Shown in pieces: positions 15,980 to 24,618 of a stretch of DNA of 64,000 bases (the first letter of the stretch is position 1; each line of letters starts with the position of its first letter). Under the pieces are notes generated by a model. That model did no database searches, had not been told where the DNA came from, and saw nothing but the letters and a program-made list of their open reading frames with translations. The position numbers were made by a program, and so were the translations under genes. The DNA is from Endozoicomonas gorgoniicola (GTDB lineage: Bacteria; Pseudomonadota; Gammaproteobacteria; Pseudomonadales; Endozoicomonadaceae), in NCBI RefSeq assembly GCF_025562715.2, contig NZ_JAPFCC010000001.1:4578501-4642500 (forward strand), read 5' to 3'.

Positions 15980-17890
15980 ATGATCACATTGAATTCAGTC
16001 AGCTTACAGCGCTCTGGAAAAGTCTTGCTTGAAGGCACCAGTGCAACAATTCATCACGGCCAGCATGTCGGGCTGGTGGGAGCCAACGGTTGCGGCAAGT
16101 CCAGCCTGTTAGCCCTGCTTATGGGAGAACTGCAGCCAGACCAGGGCGATGTATCCATTGATCTGGGGCGGGGCATTGCCCACATGGCTCAGGAAATCAA
16201 GGCGCTTGAGCGCAAGGCAGTCGAATACGTTCTTGATGGGGATGAGCAACTCCGTGCCATCGAGCAGAAGATTAATAACGCTGAAGCCACAGGGCAGCAC
16301 GAAAAACTGGCCGAGCTTCATGAGCAGCTGCTGCAGGCCGACGGTTATACGGCTCGCTCCAGGGCTGAACAGATGTTGCACGGCCTGGGCTTTAGTAATG
16401 ACCAGATTGAAAACAGTGTCAAAGACTTTTCCGGTGGCTGGCGTATGCGCCTGAATCTGGCACGTACCCTGATGAGTCCGTCTGACGTTTTGTTCCTTGA
16501 CGAGCCGACCAACCACCTGGACCTTGATGCCATCGTCTGGCTGGAAGGTTTCCTGCAACGCTACCAGGGAACATTGGTGGTCATTTCCCACGACCGGGAT
16601 TTTCTCGATGCAGTTACCGATATCACCATTCATATTGAACACCAGAAAACCAACACTTACCGGGGCAATTACTCTGCCTTTGAACGAATGCGTGCTGAAC
16701 GGCTGCAACAGCAACAGGCTGCGTTTGAGAGACAGCAGAAGCAACGGGAACACATGGAAAAGTTCGTAGAACGTTTCCGCGCCAAGGCTACTAAAGCCAA
16801 ACAGGCCCAGAGCCGTTTAAAAGCGCTGTCCCGGTTAGAAGACATTGCTCCGGCACATGTGGATTCGCCTTTTACCTTTCGTTTTCCTGAACCGGATAAA
16901 ATGTCGTCCCCCCTGCTGTCGATTGACCAGGGAGAGCTGGGCTATGGGGATAAGGCACTGCTGAAGCTTAAACTCAGTGTTTTGCCTGGCTCTCGTATCG
17001 GTCTGCTGGGGGCGAATGGTGCCGGTAAATCCACCCTGATTCGCACACTGGCGCAGGAGCTGCCACTGATTGGTGGTAAACGACAGGATGGTGAGCATTT
17101 GGAAGTGGGCTATTTTGCCCAGCACCAGCTGGAAAGCCTGGACCCTCACGCCAGTCCTGCCCTGCATTTGCAGAGGATTAGTCCGGATGCAAGAGAGCAG
17201 GAACTAAGAAACTTTCTGGGTGGCTTTGGCTTTCATGGCGATAAAGCGACAGAAACCATTGAAGGCTTCTCCGGTGGCGAGCAGGCCCGGCTGGCTCTGG
17301 CGATTGTTGCCTGGCAGAAGCCTAACCTTTTATTGCTGGACGAACCGACCAACCACCTTGATCTGGAAATGCGCCATGCGCTGACCATGGCGTTACAGGA
17401 ATTCGAAGGGGCGATGATTCTGGTTTCTCACGACAGAAACCTGTTACGCAGCACGACGGATGAACTGCTGCTGGTGCATGATGGCAGAGTGGATGTGTTT
17501 GCAGGTGATCTGGACGACTACAGTGACTGGCTGACAAAACAGCGTACACAGGCTACTGAGCAACAGAACGAAGGTTCTGAAGAAGTAGCAGCGCATTCAG
17601 CCCGGGGAAGAAAAGATCAGAAACGCCTTGCTGCTGAACGCCGTAACGCCATGCGACCATTGAAGAGGCAGGCAGAGAAGCTGGAGTCTCAACTGGACAA
17701 ACTGCAAACTCGTTTGGCGGCTGTGGAAGATGAACTGGCGGATTCATCGATTTACGATGCTGCGGAAAAAGACCGACTCAAAAACCTGCTGGCAGAGCAG
17801 ACAGACCTGACCAAAGGTATTAATAACACCGAAGAAGAGTGGATGACGGCTCTTGAAGAGCTTGAGGCATTTGAGCGGGAACTGTCGTAG
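15980..17890 (+). CDS. yheS: ABC-F family ATPase YheS
   Basis: Soluble ABC-F protein with two ATPase domains and no membrane part; this class acts on ribosomes. With ATG 15980 it has 636 residues, as in E. coli YheS (637), starting MITLNSV. Domain 1 has Walker A G34-ANGCGKSS and signature SGGWRMR; domain 2 has Walker A G344-ANGAGKS and signature SGGEQAR. Both have DEPTNHLDL Walker B blocks. A charged coiled coil forms the C-terminus. No ribosome binding site is seen; a TATAAT at 15967-15972 lies so close to the ATG that the transcript may be nearly leaderless. Confidence 0.94.
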   Translation: MITLNSVSLQRSGKVLLEGTSATIHHGQHVGLVGANGCGKSSLLALLMGELQPDQGDVSIDLGRGIAHMAQEIKALERKAVEYVLDGDEQLRAIEQKINNAEATGQHEKLAELHEQLLQADGYTARSRAEQMLHGLGFSNDQIENSVKDFSGGWRMRLNLARTLMSPSDVLFLDEPTNHLDLDAIVWLEGFLQRYQGTLVVISHDRDFLDAVTDITIHIEHQKTNTYRGNYSAFERMRAERLQQQQAAFERQQKQREHMEKFVERFRAKATKAKQAQSRLKALSRLEDIAPAHVDSPFTFRFPEPDKMSSPLLSIDQGELGYGDKALLKLKLSVLPGSRIGLLGANGAGKSTLIRTLAQELPLIGGKRQDGEHLEVGYFAQHQLESLDPHASPALHLQRISPDAREQELRNFLGGFGFHGDKATETIEGFSGGEQARLALAIVAWQKPNLLLLDEPTNHLDLEMRHALTMALQEFEGAMILVSHDRNLLRSTTDELLLVHDGRVDVFAGDLDDYSDWLTKQRTQATEQQNEGSEEVAAHSARGRKDQKRLAAERRNAMRPLKRQAEKLESQLDKLQTRLAAVEDELADSSIYDAAEKDRLKNLLAEQTDLTKGINNTEEEWMTALEELEAFERELS

Positions 17891-17946
17891 ATATGGCAGG
17901 GTTATAACGATACCAGTTCATAAACTCAATGAGTTTGACGTGTTGT

Positions 17947-18052
17947 GCAGGTTGGGTCGAGCGGTAGCGATACCCAGCATGGCGATCAGGAATTAGTTTC
18001 CGTGTTGGGAGTTACCCTGAAGAGTACAAGCGCTGCGCTTGCTCCAACCTGC
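17947..18052. repeat. Long imperfect palindrome (REP/MITE-like)
   Basis: GCAGGTTGG (17947-17955) is the exact reverse complement of CCAACCTGC (18044-18052), and internal arms also pair (ACCCAGCAT near 17973 with GTGTTGGGA near 18003). Such roughly 100-bp palindromes with GTTGGGT arms occur as intergenic repeats in many proteobacteria. It lies between the convergent ends of yheS and the next gene and may also act as a terminator. Confidence 0.65.
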
Positions 18053-18063
18053 ATAACTAAGCA

Positions 18064-18303
18064 TCAAGCTTCGTAAGCAACTTCTTCTTCAGTGACACCG
18101 TCTTCAGAAACGTTGTCCAGTTTACCCAGTAAAGCACCAACGCGCTCACCCCAGGCACTTAATTCCTGCTTCAGTTCAGCGTTTTCCTGCTCCATGCGGT
18201 TATTGGCAGTGCGCAGCTCTTCCAGTTCCATACGAGTCAGTTCGAGCTTGTCGATCAGGTTTTGCAGCTTGGATTCCAGATGGCCTAAGGATTCAATGGA
18301 CAT
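18064..18303 (-). CDS. Small coiled-coil protein (TIGR02449 type, ZapB-like)
   Basis: A 79-residue protein with ATG at 18303 (MSIESLGHLESKLQ...). Almost all of residues 5-55 are a heptad coiled coil (leucines in LESKLQNLIDKLELTRMELEELRTANN broken into heptads) with an acidic tail. It matches the small proteins of the TIGR02449 family found near zapA in Pseudomonas, which resemble the division protein ZapB. A cell-division role is inference; no zapA is next to it here. Confidence 0.7.
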   Translation of the reverse strand: MSIESLGHLESKLQNLIDKLELTRMELEELRTANNRMEQENAELKQELSAWGERVGALLGKLDNVSEDGVTEEEVAYEA

Positions 18304-18757
18304 ATGTGTTTCTAGCACCAGCATTTTGTCAGTTAACAGGGCTCTCTGCGGATACGCATACAGGCGGGTATAGCAGCAGAGTTTCGTACTCAGGCATACG
18401 ATAGCACATAGTTTTAATAAGTACCTCGTTGCAAAGTCAGTTTACTTATCCGTACTTTTACCTTTTTACAATTATGCGCCGCGAAAAAAGTATTTCGTAA
18501 GGGAATCGTAAGTTCTGGCGATCTGGAATTTATGGTGGATTTAGCAACTATACTTGGCGAAATTGAATAGCGAAGATTACCGCTATCTGACATGTAAATG
18601 GGCCATATTGGTCAGATGTCTTGTTATTTGCATCACCATACACGCTGTCACTGATGCTGGCAGTTTCTTCTTGATCAGTCAGTAGCACGTCTGAAAGCTG
18701 TATTTCCGGAAGAGAGATGGCGGTGTACCCGGGGGCTTTTGCCTCAAGGAGTATTGC
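18304..18757. other. Intergenic region, 454 bases
   Basis: No convincing gene. The left part must contain the promoter of the leftward coiled-coil gene. Open frames on the minus strand here lack a ribosome binding site and overlap the better-supported small gene at 18758. The perfect AAGGAG of that gene is near 18747. Confidence 0.4.
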
Positions 18758-18982
18758 ATGAGCGAGACGACACAGCCCTGTGCCAGAATCGTTTCTGTGC
18801 TCAATGTTGAAGATGAAGCCATGCGCGCTTTTTACAACTCTCTCACACACGACCAGAGTGTCGAAGATTACATCTCTGCACGGCATCTGCATTTTGCTTC
18901 ACAGACTGTCGAAGGTGTGTTTCTTAATCATTTGTTGGCTCTGACCGAGCTGGCTCTGGATCATTGCAGTTCTGCCAGCTGA
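18758..18982 (+). CDS. Small protein of unknown function
   Basis: A 74-residue protein I do not recognise. The support is a perfect AAGGAG ribosome binding site about 6 bases before ATG 18758. The protein has a balanced, soluble-looking composition, an acidic helix (NVEDEAMRAFYNSL) and a Leu-rich C-terminal helix (LNHLLALTELALDH). It precedes metX by about 190 bases. No domain or signal peptide is seen. Confidence 0.5.
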   Translation: MSETTQPCARIVSVLNVEDEAMRAFYNSLTHDQSVEDYISARHLHFASQTVEGVFLNHLLALTELALDHCSSAS

Positions 18983-19169
18983 CAACCATCACCATTGCCG
19001 ATAAACTGCAACGTCCTGTTCCTGTGATGTCTGCTGATTCTGGTAGATGCAGGAGCGGGAGGGGGCTGAATACTTCGAATAAAACCAGGCTCCGTAAACA
19101 GCTTCAACAAAGCTCCGGGAATGGAGCGCATAAGACCAGATAAGACTAAGTAGAACGACAGGAAGTATT

Positions 19170-20399
19170 ATGCCAGATGTCATACCAGCCCATTCGGTAG
19201 GGCTGGTTACGCCTCAGACCCTTCGTTTTGATGAACCTCTCGAATTGAGTTGTGGTCGTACCTTGCCCGGTTTTGATCTGGTGGTCGAAACTTATGGAAC
19301 CCTTAATGCCGATCACAGCAATGCGGTGCTGATCTGTCATGCCCTGAGTGGACACCACCATGCTGCCGGTTATCATTCCATGGACGATCGTAAACCCGGG
19401 TGGTGGGATAACTGCATTGGTCCTGGCAAACCTATTGATACTGAACGTTTTTTTGTGGTCAGTCTGAATAACCTTGGAGGCTGTCATGGCAGTACCGGGC
19501 CGGTCAGTATCAATCCGGATACTGGCAAACCCTATGGCCCGGACTTCCCGATAGTCACGGTAGAAGACTGGGTACAGAGCCAGGCTCGTTTATCCGATCG
19601 CCTCGGTATTGAACAATGGGCTGCTATTGTAGGCGGCAGTCTTGGAGGTATGCAGGTACTGCAGTGGTCTGTCGCTTATCCGGATCGTTTGCGACATGCG
19701 GTTGTGATTGCTTCTGCGCCCAAGTTGTCAGCACAGAATATCGCCTTTAACGAGGTGGCACGTCAGGCGATTATGTCCGATGAACAGTTCCGTGAAGGTC
19801 GTTATCTGGAGCATGAAACCATTCCGCGCAGCGGGCTTGGGCTGGCTCGAATGGTGGGCCATATCACCTATCTGTCAGACGATGCCATGGGCGCCAAATT
19901 TGGTCGGGAACTCAAGAACGATGCATTCAGTTTTGATTATGACGTGCAGTTTCAGATTGAGAGCTATCTGCGTTATCAGGGTGAAAATTTCTCCGGCTAC
20001 TTCGATGCCAATACTTACCTGTTGATGACCAGGGCGCTGGATTACTTCGACCCTGCCAGGCAGCATAACGATAACCTTGCCAAAGCCCTGTCAGCGGCCA
20101 GCGCTAAATTTATGCTGGTGTCGTTTACGACCGACTGGCGTTTTTCTCCTGAGCGTTCCCGGGAAATTGTGGATGCGTTGCTGGAATCTGAGAAAGAGGT
20201 CTCCTATCTCGAAATTGATGCGCCTCAGGGACATGATGCCTTCCTGATGGATATACCCCGCTATATGCAGGCGATTTCGGCGTATATGGACCGGGTTGCG
20301 GCCGGTTGTGGTGCGGTCAATAGTGGTGCGGTCAATAGTAGCGCGGTCAATAGTCGTCCTTCGGTTAAAGCGTGCGATAGCAGGGAGAGGCAGGCATGA
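19170..20399 (+). CDS. metX: Homoserine O-acyltransferase (MetX)
   Basis: Alpha/beta-hydrolase that acylates homoserine, the first committed step of methionine synthesis, in the cytoplasm. Whether the donor is acetyl- or succinyl-CoA cannot be told; gammaproteobacterial MetX enzymes of this kind often use succinyl-CoA. It has 409 residues. The catalytic triad is S157 (GGSLGGMQ), D322 (TDWRFSPERS) and H355 (QGHDAFL). The ribosome binding site AGGAAG precedes ATG 19170. The C-terminal 30 residues are an odd add-on built from a 15-bp tandem repeat (AVNSG/AVNSS). The stop overlaps the metW start (ATGA), so the two are co-translated. Confidence 0.95.
   Translation: MPDVIPAHSVGLVTPQTLRFDEPLELSCGRTLPGFDLVVETYGTLNADHSNAVLICHALSGHHHAAGYHSMDDRKPGWWDNCIGPGKPIDTERFFVVSLNNLGGCHGSTGPVSINPDTGKPYGPDFPIVTVEDWVQSQARLSDRLGIEQWAAIVGGSLGGMQVLQWSVAYPDRLRHAVVIASAPKLSAQNIAFNEVARQAIMSDEQFREGRYLEHETIPRSGLGLARMVGHITYLSDDAMGAKFGRELKNDAFSFDYDVQFQIESYLRYQGENFSGYFDANTYLLMTRALDYFDPARQHNDNLAKALSAASAKFMLVSFTTDWRFSPERSREIVDALLESEKEVSYLEIDAPQGHDAFLMDIPRYMQAISAYMDRVAAGCGAVNSGAVNSSAVNSRPSVKACDSRERQA
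20310..20354 (+). repeat. In-frame 15-bp tandem repeat in the metX 3' end
   Basis: Three copies of GGTGCGGTCAATAGT (20310-20324, 20325-20339, and 20340-20354 with two changes) encode G/S-AVNS repeats near the C-terminus of MetX. The catalytic domain ends before them. Confidence 0.92.
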
Positions 20400-20992
20400 G
20401 CAAACGTAATGATTTCGATATCATACGACAGTGGATAAAACCACAGAGTCGGGTTCTGGATCTTGCCTGTGGCGACGGCGAACTGCTGAAATCTCTGAAG
20501 CAGGAAAAGCAGGTAAAAGGCTACGGTCTGGAGATCAACCCCCAAAATATTGAACGCTGCATTGTTAATGGCATTAATGTCCTTGAGCAGGATGTTGATC
20601 AGGGGTTGAGGAATTTCCGTGATGGCAGTTTTGATACTGTGATCATGACTCAGGCGTTGCAGGTACTGCGCCACCCTCACCTTGTTCTGGATGAAATGCT
20701 CCGGGTGGGCAGGGAATGTATTGTTACTTTCCCGAACTTTGGGCATTGGCGCTGTCGCTGGTACTTATCCACACAAGGTAAAATGCCTGTATCCAGGTTT
20801 ATGCCGTATACCTGGTATGACACGCCGAATATTCACTTCTGTACGTTCAGGGATTTTGAGGAACTGTGTCGGCAGAAGCAGTTAACTGTCATTGAGCGGC
20901 TGGTAGTGGATAATGCTCACAAAGGGGATTGGAAAACTAAGTTGTTCCCAAACCTGATGGGCGAAATTGCGATTTATCATCTAACCAGGTGA
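20396..20992 (+). CDS. metW: Methionine biosynthesis protein MetW
   Basis: SAM-dependent methyltransferase-like protein of 198 residues, always paired with MetX in this group. The SAM-binding motif LDLACGDGELL is near residue 22, and the TVIMTQALQV motif IV region and the FPNFGHWRCR block typical of MetW are present. The start ATG lies inside the metX stop (4-base overlap). The stop codon falls inside the first copy of a 19-bp tandem repeat. Its exact reaction is not settled; a role in making MetX work is likely. Confidence 0.94.
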   Translation: MSKRNDFDIIRQWIKPQSRVLDLACGDGELLKSLKQEKQVKGYGLEINPQNIERCIVNGINVLEQDVDQGLRNFRDGSFDTVIMTQALQVLRHPHLVLDEMLRVGRECIVTFPNFGHWRCRWYLSTQGKMPVSRFMPYTWYDTPNIHFCTFRDFEELCRQKQLTVIERLVVDNAHKGDWKTKLFPNLMGEIAIYHLTR

Positions 20993-21029
20993 TCTGGAAA
21001 TAACCAGGTGATCTTGAAATAAAGAGGTG
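20982..21029. repeat. 19-bp tandem repeat at the metW end
   Basis: TAACCAGGTGATCTGGAAA (20982-21000) and TAACCAGGTGATCTTGAAA (21001-21019) differ at one base; a partial third copy (TAAAGAGGTG) supplies the AGAGG ribosome binding site of the next gene. The first copy contains the metW stop. Confidence 0.9.
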
Positions 21030-21033
21030 CAGC

Positions 21034-21537
21034 ATGAAAATAATAAATAGCAAAAAATCGTTTTTAGTACTTCTGGCCGGTTTTCTGATATTTGGCAGCG
21101 GATGGGCTGCCCCTGTTTCTGAAGCAGCCGTTCCTGAAGCAAGGCTGCTGAAAAATGAGCCCCTGCGCTTCGGAGATTACGAGGTGTATTTTTCAGCATT
21201 CAACAGTACGTTCATAACACCGGAAATTGCCAGAGCTTACCAACTGGAGCGGAGCCCGAAATACGGTCTTGTGAACATTGCTATTCGTAATGTTAAAGAC
21301 AGTGAGGTTGGCAAAGCAGTGACTGCACAGCTGGAAGGTCAGCAGAAAAACCTTCTGCAACAGTCAGTGTCTCTGCAGTTTAAGGAAGTAAAGGAAGGCC
21401 CGGCAGTCTACTATCTGGCAGGTTTCCGGTTCAGTAATGAAGAGCTGCTGGAATTCAGCATCGACGTAAAGCCTGAAGGTTCGGACACCAGTTATCCGGT
21501 TAAATTCAGGCAGACTTTTTATCAGGACGGCAAATAG
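21034..21537 (+). CDS. DUF4426 periplasmic protein
   Basis: A 167-residue exported protein with a clear signal peptide (hydrophobic core FLVLLAGFLIFGSGWA). It matches the DUF4426 family by its position between metW and rdgB, as in Pseudomonas, and by the YEVYFSAFNSTFITPEIARAYQ block. The fold is expected to be beta-sandwich. Its function is unknown. The AGAGG site lies 8 bases before the ATG, inside the decayed third copy of the tandem repeat. Confidence 0.88.
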   Translation: MKIINSKKSFLVLLAGFLIFGSGWAAPVSEAAVPEARLLKNEPLRFGDYEVYFSAFNSTFITPEIARAYQLERSPKYGLVNIAIRNVKDSEVGKAVTAQLEGQQKNLLQQSVSLQFKEVKEGPAVYYLAGFRFSNEELLEFSIDVKPEGSDTSYPVKFRQTFYQDGK

Positions 21538-21565
21538 TTGTCCTAAATCGAGAGAAGACATTATC

Positions 21566-22168
21566 GTGAGTGGTGAGCATCGCCAGATTGTTCTGGCCAG
21601 TGGCAATCAGGGTAAACTGCGGGAATTCCAGCATCTGCTGGCTAAACTGAACATCGACATGCTGCCGCAGAGTCAGTTTAATGTGGATTCTGAGGAAGAG
21701 ACAGGGCTGACCTTTGTTGAGAATGCGATTCTCAAAGCCCGCCATGCAGCAAAAATTTCCGGGCTGCCAGCCATTGCCGATGACTCTGGCATTGAAGTGG
21801 ATGCACTCAACGGTCAGCCAGGCATTTACTCTGCCCGCTATGCCGGTGAAGACGCTTCTGATGCTGAGAACAACGCCAAACTGCTGAAGAACCTTGAAGG
21901 CTTGCAGGAGACACAGCGAACCGCCCGTTTCCACTGTGTACTGGTTTACCTGCGTCATGCGGATGATCCGACACCTCTGGTGTGCCACGGTGCCTGGGAA
22001 GGACGGATTCTGGAAGCCCCCAGCGGTGACCGTGGGTTTGGTTACGACCCACTGTTTTATGTGCCTTCTGAAGGTTGTTCTGCGGCGGACCTGCCAAAGG
22101 AAGTGAAGAATAGTATCAGCCATCGTGCCGTTGCCCTGAGAAAACTGGCAGAGCAACTTCAGGCGTAA
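21566..22168 (+). CDS. rdgB: XTP/dITP diphosphatase
   Basis: Ham1/RdgB family pyrophosphatase that removes the mutagenic nucleotides dITP, XTP and ITP. It has 200 residues, the usual length. The N-terminal ASGNQGKLREF motif binds the nucleotide, IADDSGIEVDAL carries the catalytic acid, and the GDRGFGYDPLF motif is present near the C-terminus. The start is GTG at 21566, because no ATG fits the family N-terminus. The stop is followed directly by the hemW start with no spacer, indicating coupling. Confidence 0.96.
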   Translation: MSGEHRQIVLASGNQGKLREFQHLLAKLNIDMLPQSQFNVDSEEETGLTFVENAILKARHAAKISGLPAIADDSGIEVDALNGQPGIYSARYAGEDASDAENNAKLLKNLEGLQETQRTARFHCVLVYLRHADDPTPLVCHGAWEGRILEAPSGDRGFGYDPLFYVPSEGCSAADLPKEVKNSISHRAVALRKLAEQLQA

Positions 22169-23311
22169 ATGATCATGTTGCAACTGCCCCCCCTGAGTCT
22201 TTATGTACATATCCCCTGGTGTGTCAAAAAATGCCCTTACTGCGATTTCAACTCTCATGCCCTTAACGGCGGGTTGCCTGAACAGGCTTATGTGGATGCC
22301 CTGTTGCAGGACTTTGATCAGGAACTGAAAGCCATTCAGGGAAGGCCTCTGCAAAGTATCTTCTTTGGTGGAGGGACGCCCAGCCTGATGTCGGCAGACG
22401 GGTTTGACCGGTTGTTGCAGGGCTTGCAGCAATGGATCGCTTTCGCTGACGATATTGAAATTACTATGGAAGCCAATCCGGGTACCTATGAACACGATCG
22501 CTTCAGGCGTTATCGGGATGTGGGCATCAACCGTCTGTCTCTGGGGGTGCAGAGTTTTCAGGATGAGAAGCTGAAAGCCCTGGGGCGAATACACTGTGCA
22601 GCCGAGGCGCAGGAAGCCATTGCTTCTTTACAGTCCATTGGCTTTGATAACTTCAATATTGACCTGATGCATGGGCTACCGGGGCAAACCACAGAGGATG
22701 CGTTGTTTGACCTGAAGACGGCGATCGACCTGAAGCCGACTCATCTGTCGTGGTACCAGCTGACCATTGAACCTAATACGATTTTCTATTCAAAGACGCC
22801 CGTGTTGCCGGAAGATGATGAACTCTGGTCTATTCAGGAAAAAGGCTGGGAACTGTTGGATCAGGCTGGTTTTGAACAGTATGAAATTTCGGCGTACAGC
22901 CAGCCTGGACGACAGGCGCGGCATAATCTGAACTACTGGCAGTTTGGCGATTACATCGGTATCGGTGCAGGCGCACACGGCAAGCTGACCGACCGTGACG
23001 CCGGCAGGATTTACCGCAACTGGAAAACCCGGATGCCCGTCGACTACCTGAACGCTGAAAAGTCTTTTGAGGCTGGTCGAAGAGTGCTGGAAGCGGATGA
23101 GCTGCCGATTGAATTTATGATGAATGCCCTGAGGCTGAATGCAGGTGTTCATGAGCAACTGTTTGCAGAACACACAGGTATGAACCTGAATGTGCTGGCA
23201 GAACAACGAAGCTTTGCCATTGAACAGGGATTGCTGGAAAATAGCGACAGGCTGCAGCCTACACGTCAGGGACGGTTGTTTCTGAATAATCTGTTAGAAA
23301 TGTTTGCCTGA
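22169..23311 (+). CDS. hemW: Radical SAM heme chaperone HemW
   Basis: Radical SAM protein of 380 residues, homologous to coproporphyrinogen dehydrogenase HemN but acting in heme delivery to membrane enzymes. The 4Fe-4S motif is C18-x3-C22-x2-C25 (PWCVKKCPYC). The GGGTPSLM motif and the VQSFQ block follow. HemW lacks the fourth Cys of HemN after the cluster (here it reads YCDFN). It starts directly after rdgB. The gene order with DUF3392 next matches Pseudomonas. Confidence 0.94.
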   Translation: MIMLQLPPLSLYVHIPWCVKKCPYCDFNSHALNGGLPEQAYVDALLQDFDQELKAIQGRPLQSIFFGGGTPSLMSADGFDRLLQGLQQWIAFADDIEITMEANPGTYEHDRFRRYRDVGINRLSLGVQSFQDEKLKALGRIHCAAEAQEAIASLQSIGFDNFNIDLMHGLPGQTTEDALFDLKTAIDLKPTHLSWYQLTIEPNTIFYSKTPVLPEDDELWSIQEKGWELLDQAGFEQYEISAYSQPGRQARHNLNYWQFGDYIGIGAGAHGKLTDRDAGRIYRNWKTRMPVDYLNAEKSFEAGRRVLEADELPIEFMMNALRLNAGVHEQLFAEHTGMNLNVLAEQRSFAIEQGLLENSDRLQPTRQGRLFLNNLLEMFA

Positions 23312-23364
23312 GCCAGCCTTAACAGGCTCTTGCAGGAATAACAATAAACGTACAGGTAACCACC

Positions 23365-23694
23365 ATGGACGGGATTGCACAAATTATTATTACTGTGTCA
23401 CAGTTTTTCCGTAACAACCTGACTCTGATCGCCATCGCTTTAACGGCAGTGGCCGTAGTGTTTGGTGGCAGGACATTGTCAGCCTTATGCAGTAACTGGA
23501 CTGCACGGATGCACGGAGTGTTGAGAATACCGGTTCGGGCAGCGTTTAATCTTGCCCTGTTTGGCGCGGTTTTTTCTTTTGTGCCTTACTGGCTGGCGAG
23601 CCTGCTGGCGTATTTCAACAACTATACGCTGGCGCCGGTACTGCTGGCCCTGTTCATTCTGGTGGGGCTAGCTTCAGACCGTTACACTCGCTGA
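23365..23694 (+). CDS. DUF3392 membrane protein
   Basis: A 109-residue protein with three hydrophobic segments (about residues 17-36, 58-78 and 87-104). The C-terminal block FNNYTLAPVLLALFILVGL is close to the DUF3392 family, which sits beside hemW in Pseudomonas. An inner-membrane location is certain from the segments; the function is unknown. Confidence 0.88.
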   Translation: MDGIAQIIITVSQFFRNNLTLIAIALTAVAVVFGGRTLSALCSNWTARMHGVLRIPVRAAFNLALFGAVFSFVPYWLASLLAYFNNYTLAPVLLALFILVGLASDRYTR

Positions 23695-23884
23695 ATAGTA
23701 ATCATTTTTCGCCTGCTCACTGTGCTATTTTTAAGGTTCACGACTGCGGTAATGTGACACGCCTGACTTAAGACGTGGCAAAACAAGCTGATAGAGTTCA
23801 ACAGCCTGGTTATTTGTCTCAGTAGAAAAATCATTACAACCTTCATTCTGAAAATGACCAAACTGATTATTACAGGTACTTCCG

Positions 23885-24556
23885 ATGGATTTGTATGAGT
23901 TGGCCAGACAATGCAATGGCGTTGTTGGTTGGAAATTCTCCCAAAGTAACATAAAAGCAGTAAGGCTTGGGGGGGCTGGCATATGCGCTGCACTGAGTGC
24001 TAGCTGGATAAACTATCACGCTCATGATGATAGTCTGGCTAATCATTTCAGGTCAGGAGGGGTCGGTCAGCCGGATATTCTTCCAATACATAACATGATG
24101 TTTTTGCAGGAGAGTTTCAATAGTCACAGGATCCAACTTTCCAAAGCACAGACCCAACAACTGACCAACAGACAGGATCATCAACTGGCTGCCACACAGA
24201 AATGGTTCAAAATGCACGGCATGATACTCTTGACGATAGCCCGGGGGCATTCTGCTCACCAGGATGTCGAGTACAGTATTATCACCTCTCTTGCAAAAAG
24301 TTATTCCTGCTACGCATACGTTATTTTTGGCGATGTATTTGCCAGCCATTCTGTTGCAATCTGGCTTGGAGGCTCTAACTATATCAATGGAGATATCTGT
24401 TTTTTTGAACCGAATTACGGTGAATTCTGGTTCGAAAGCAAACAGGATTTTTTCCGGTTTTTTCCCGCTGCTTTTTATCAGCTCCGAAACTCAGATCGTA
24501 AGTGCAATGAAAGTTGGATCGTCATGACTTATGCGTTGTCGAATAGAGCATTGTAG
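23885..24556 (+). CDS. YopT-type (C58) cysteine protease-like effector candidate
   Basis: A 223-residue protein resembling the C58 family (YopT, AvrPphB), type III effectors that cut host proteins. The three catalytic blocks are in order and well spaced: C34 in GGAGICAALSASWI, H155 in SHSVAIWLGG, and the acidic block FFEPNYGEF (E175). In known members the third residue is Asp in FFDPNFG; here it is Glu, so activity is uncertain. The C-to-H distance (121) is very near that of YopT (119). There is no signal peptide, as expected for a type III substrate. The gene stands alone after DUF3392 with a weak ribosome binding site. Delivery is inference. Confidence 0.78.
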   Translation: MDLYELARQCNGVVGWKFSQSNIKAVRLGGAGICAALSASWINYHAHDDSLANHFRSGGVGQPDILPIHNMMFLQESFNSHRIQLSKAQTQQLTNRQDHQLAATQKWFKMHGMILLTIARGHSAHQDVEYSIITSLAKSYSCYAYVIFGDVFASHSVAIWLGGSNYINGDICFFEPNYGEFWFESKQDFFRFFPAAFYQLRNSDRKCNESWIVMTYALSNRAL

Positions 24557-24618
24557 CGCTTCTGGTTAGGGAAGTGGCAAAGCAAAATTTACCAGAAAGG
24601 CATCATTTAATCAGCGGG

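Noticed and set aside
18548..18892. Minus-strand open frame of 114 residues before metX
   Set aside because: Overlaps the small gene at 18758 that has a perfect ribosome binding site; no own start signal and no recognisable features.
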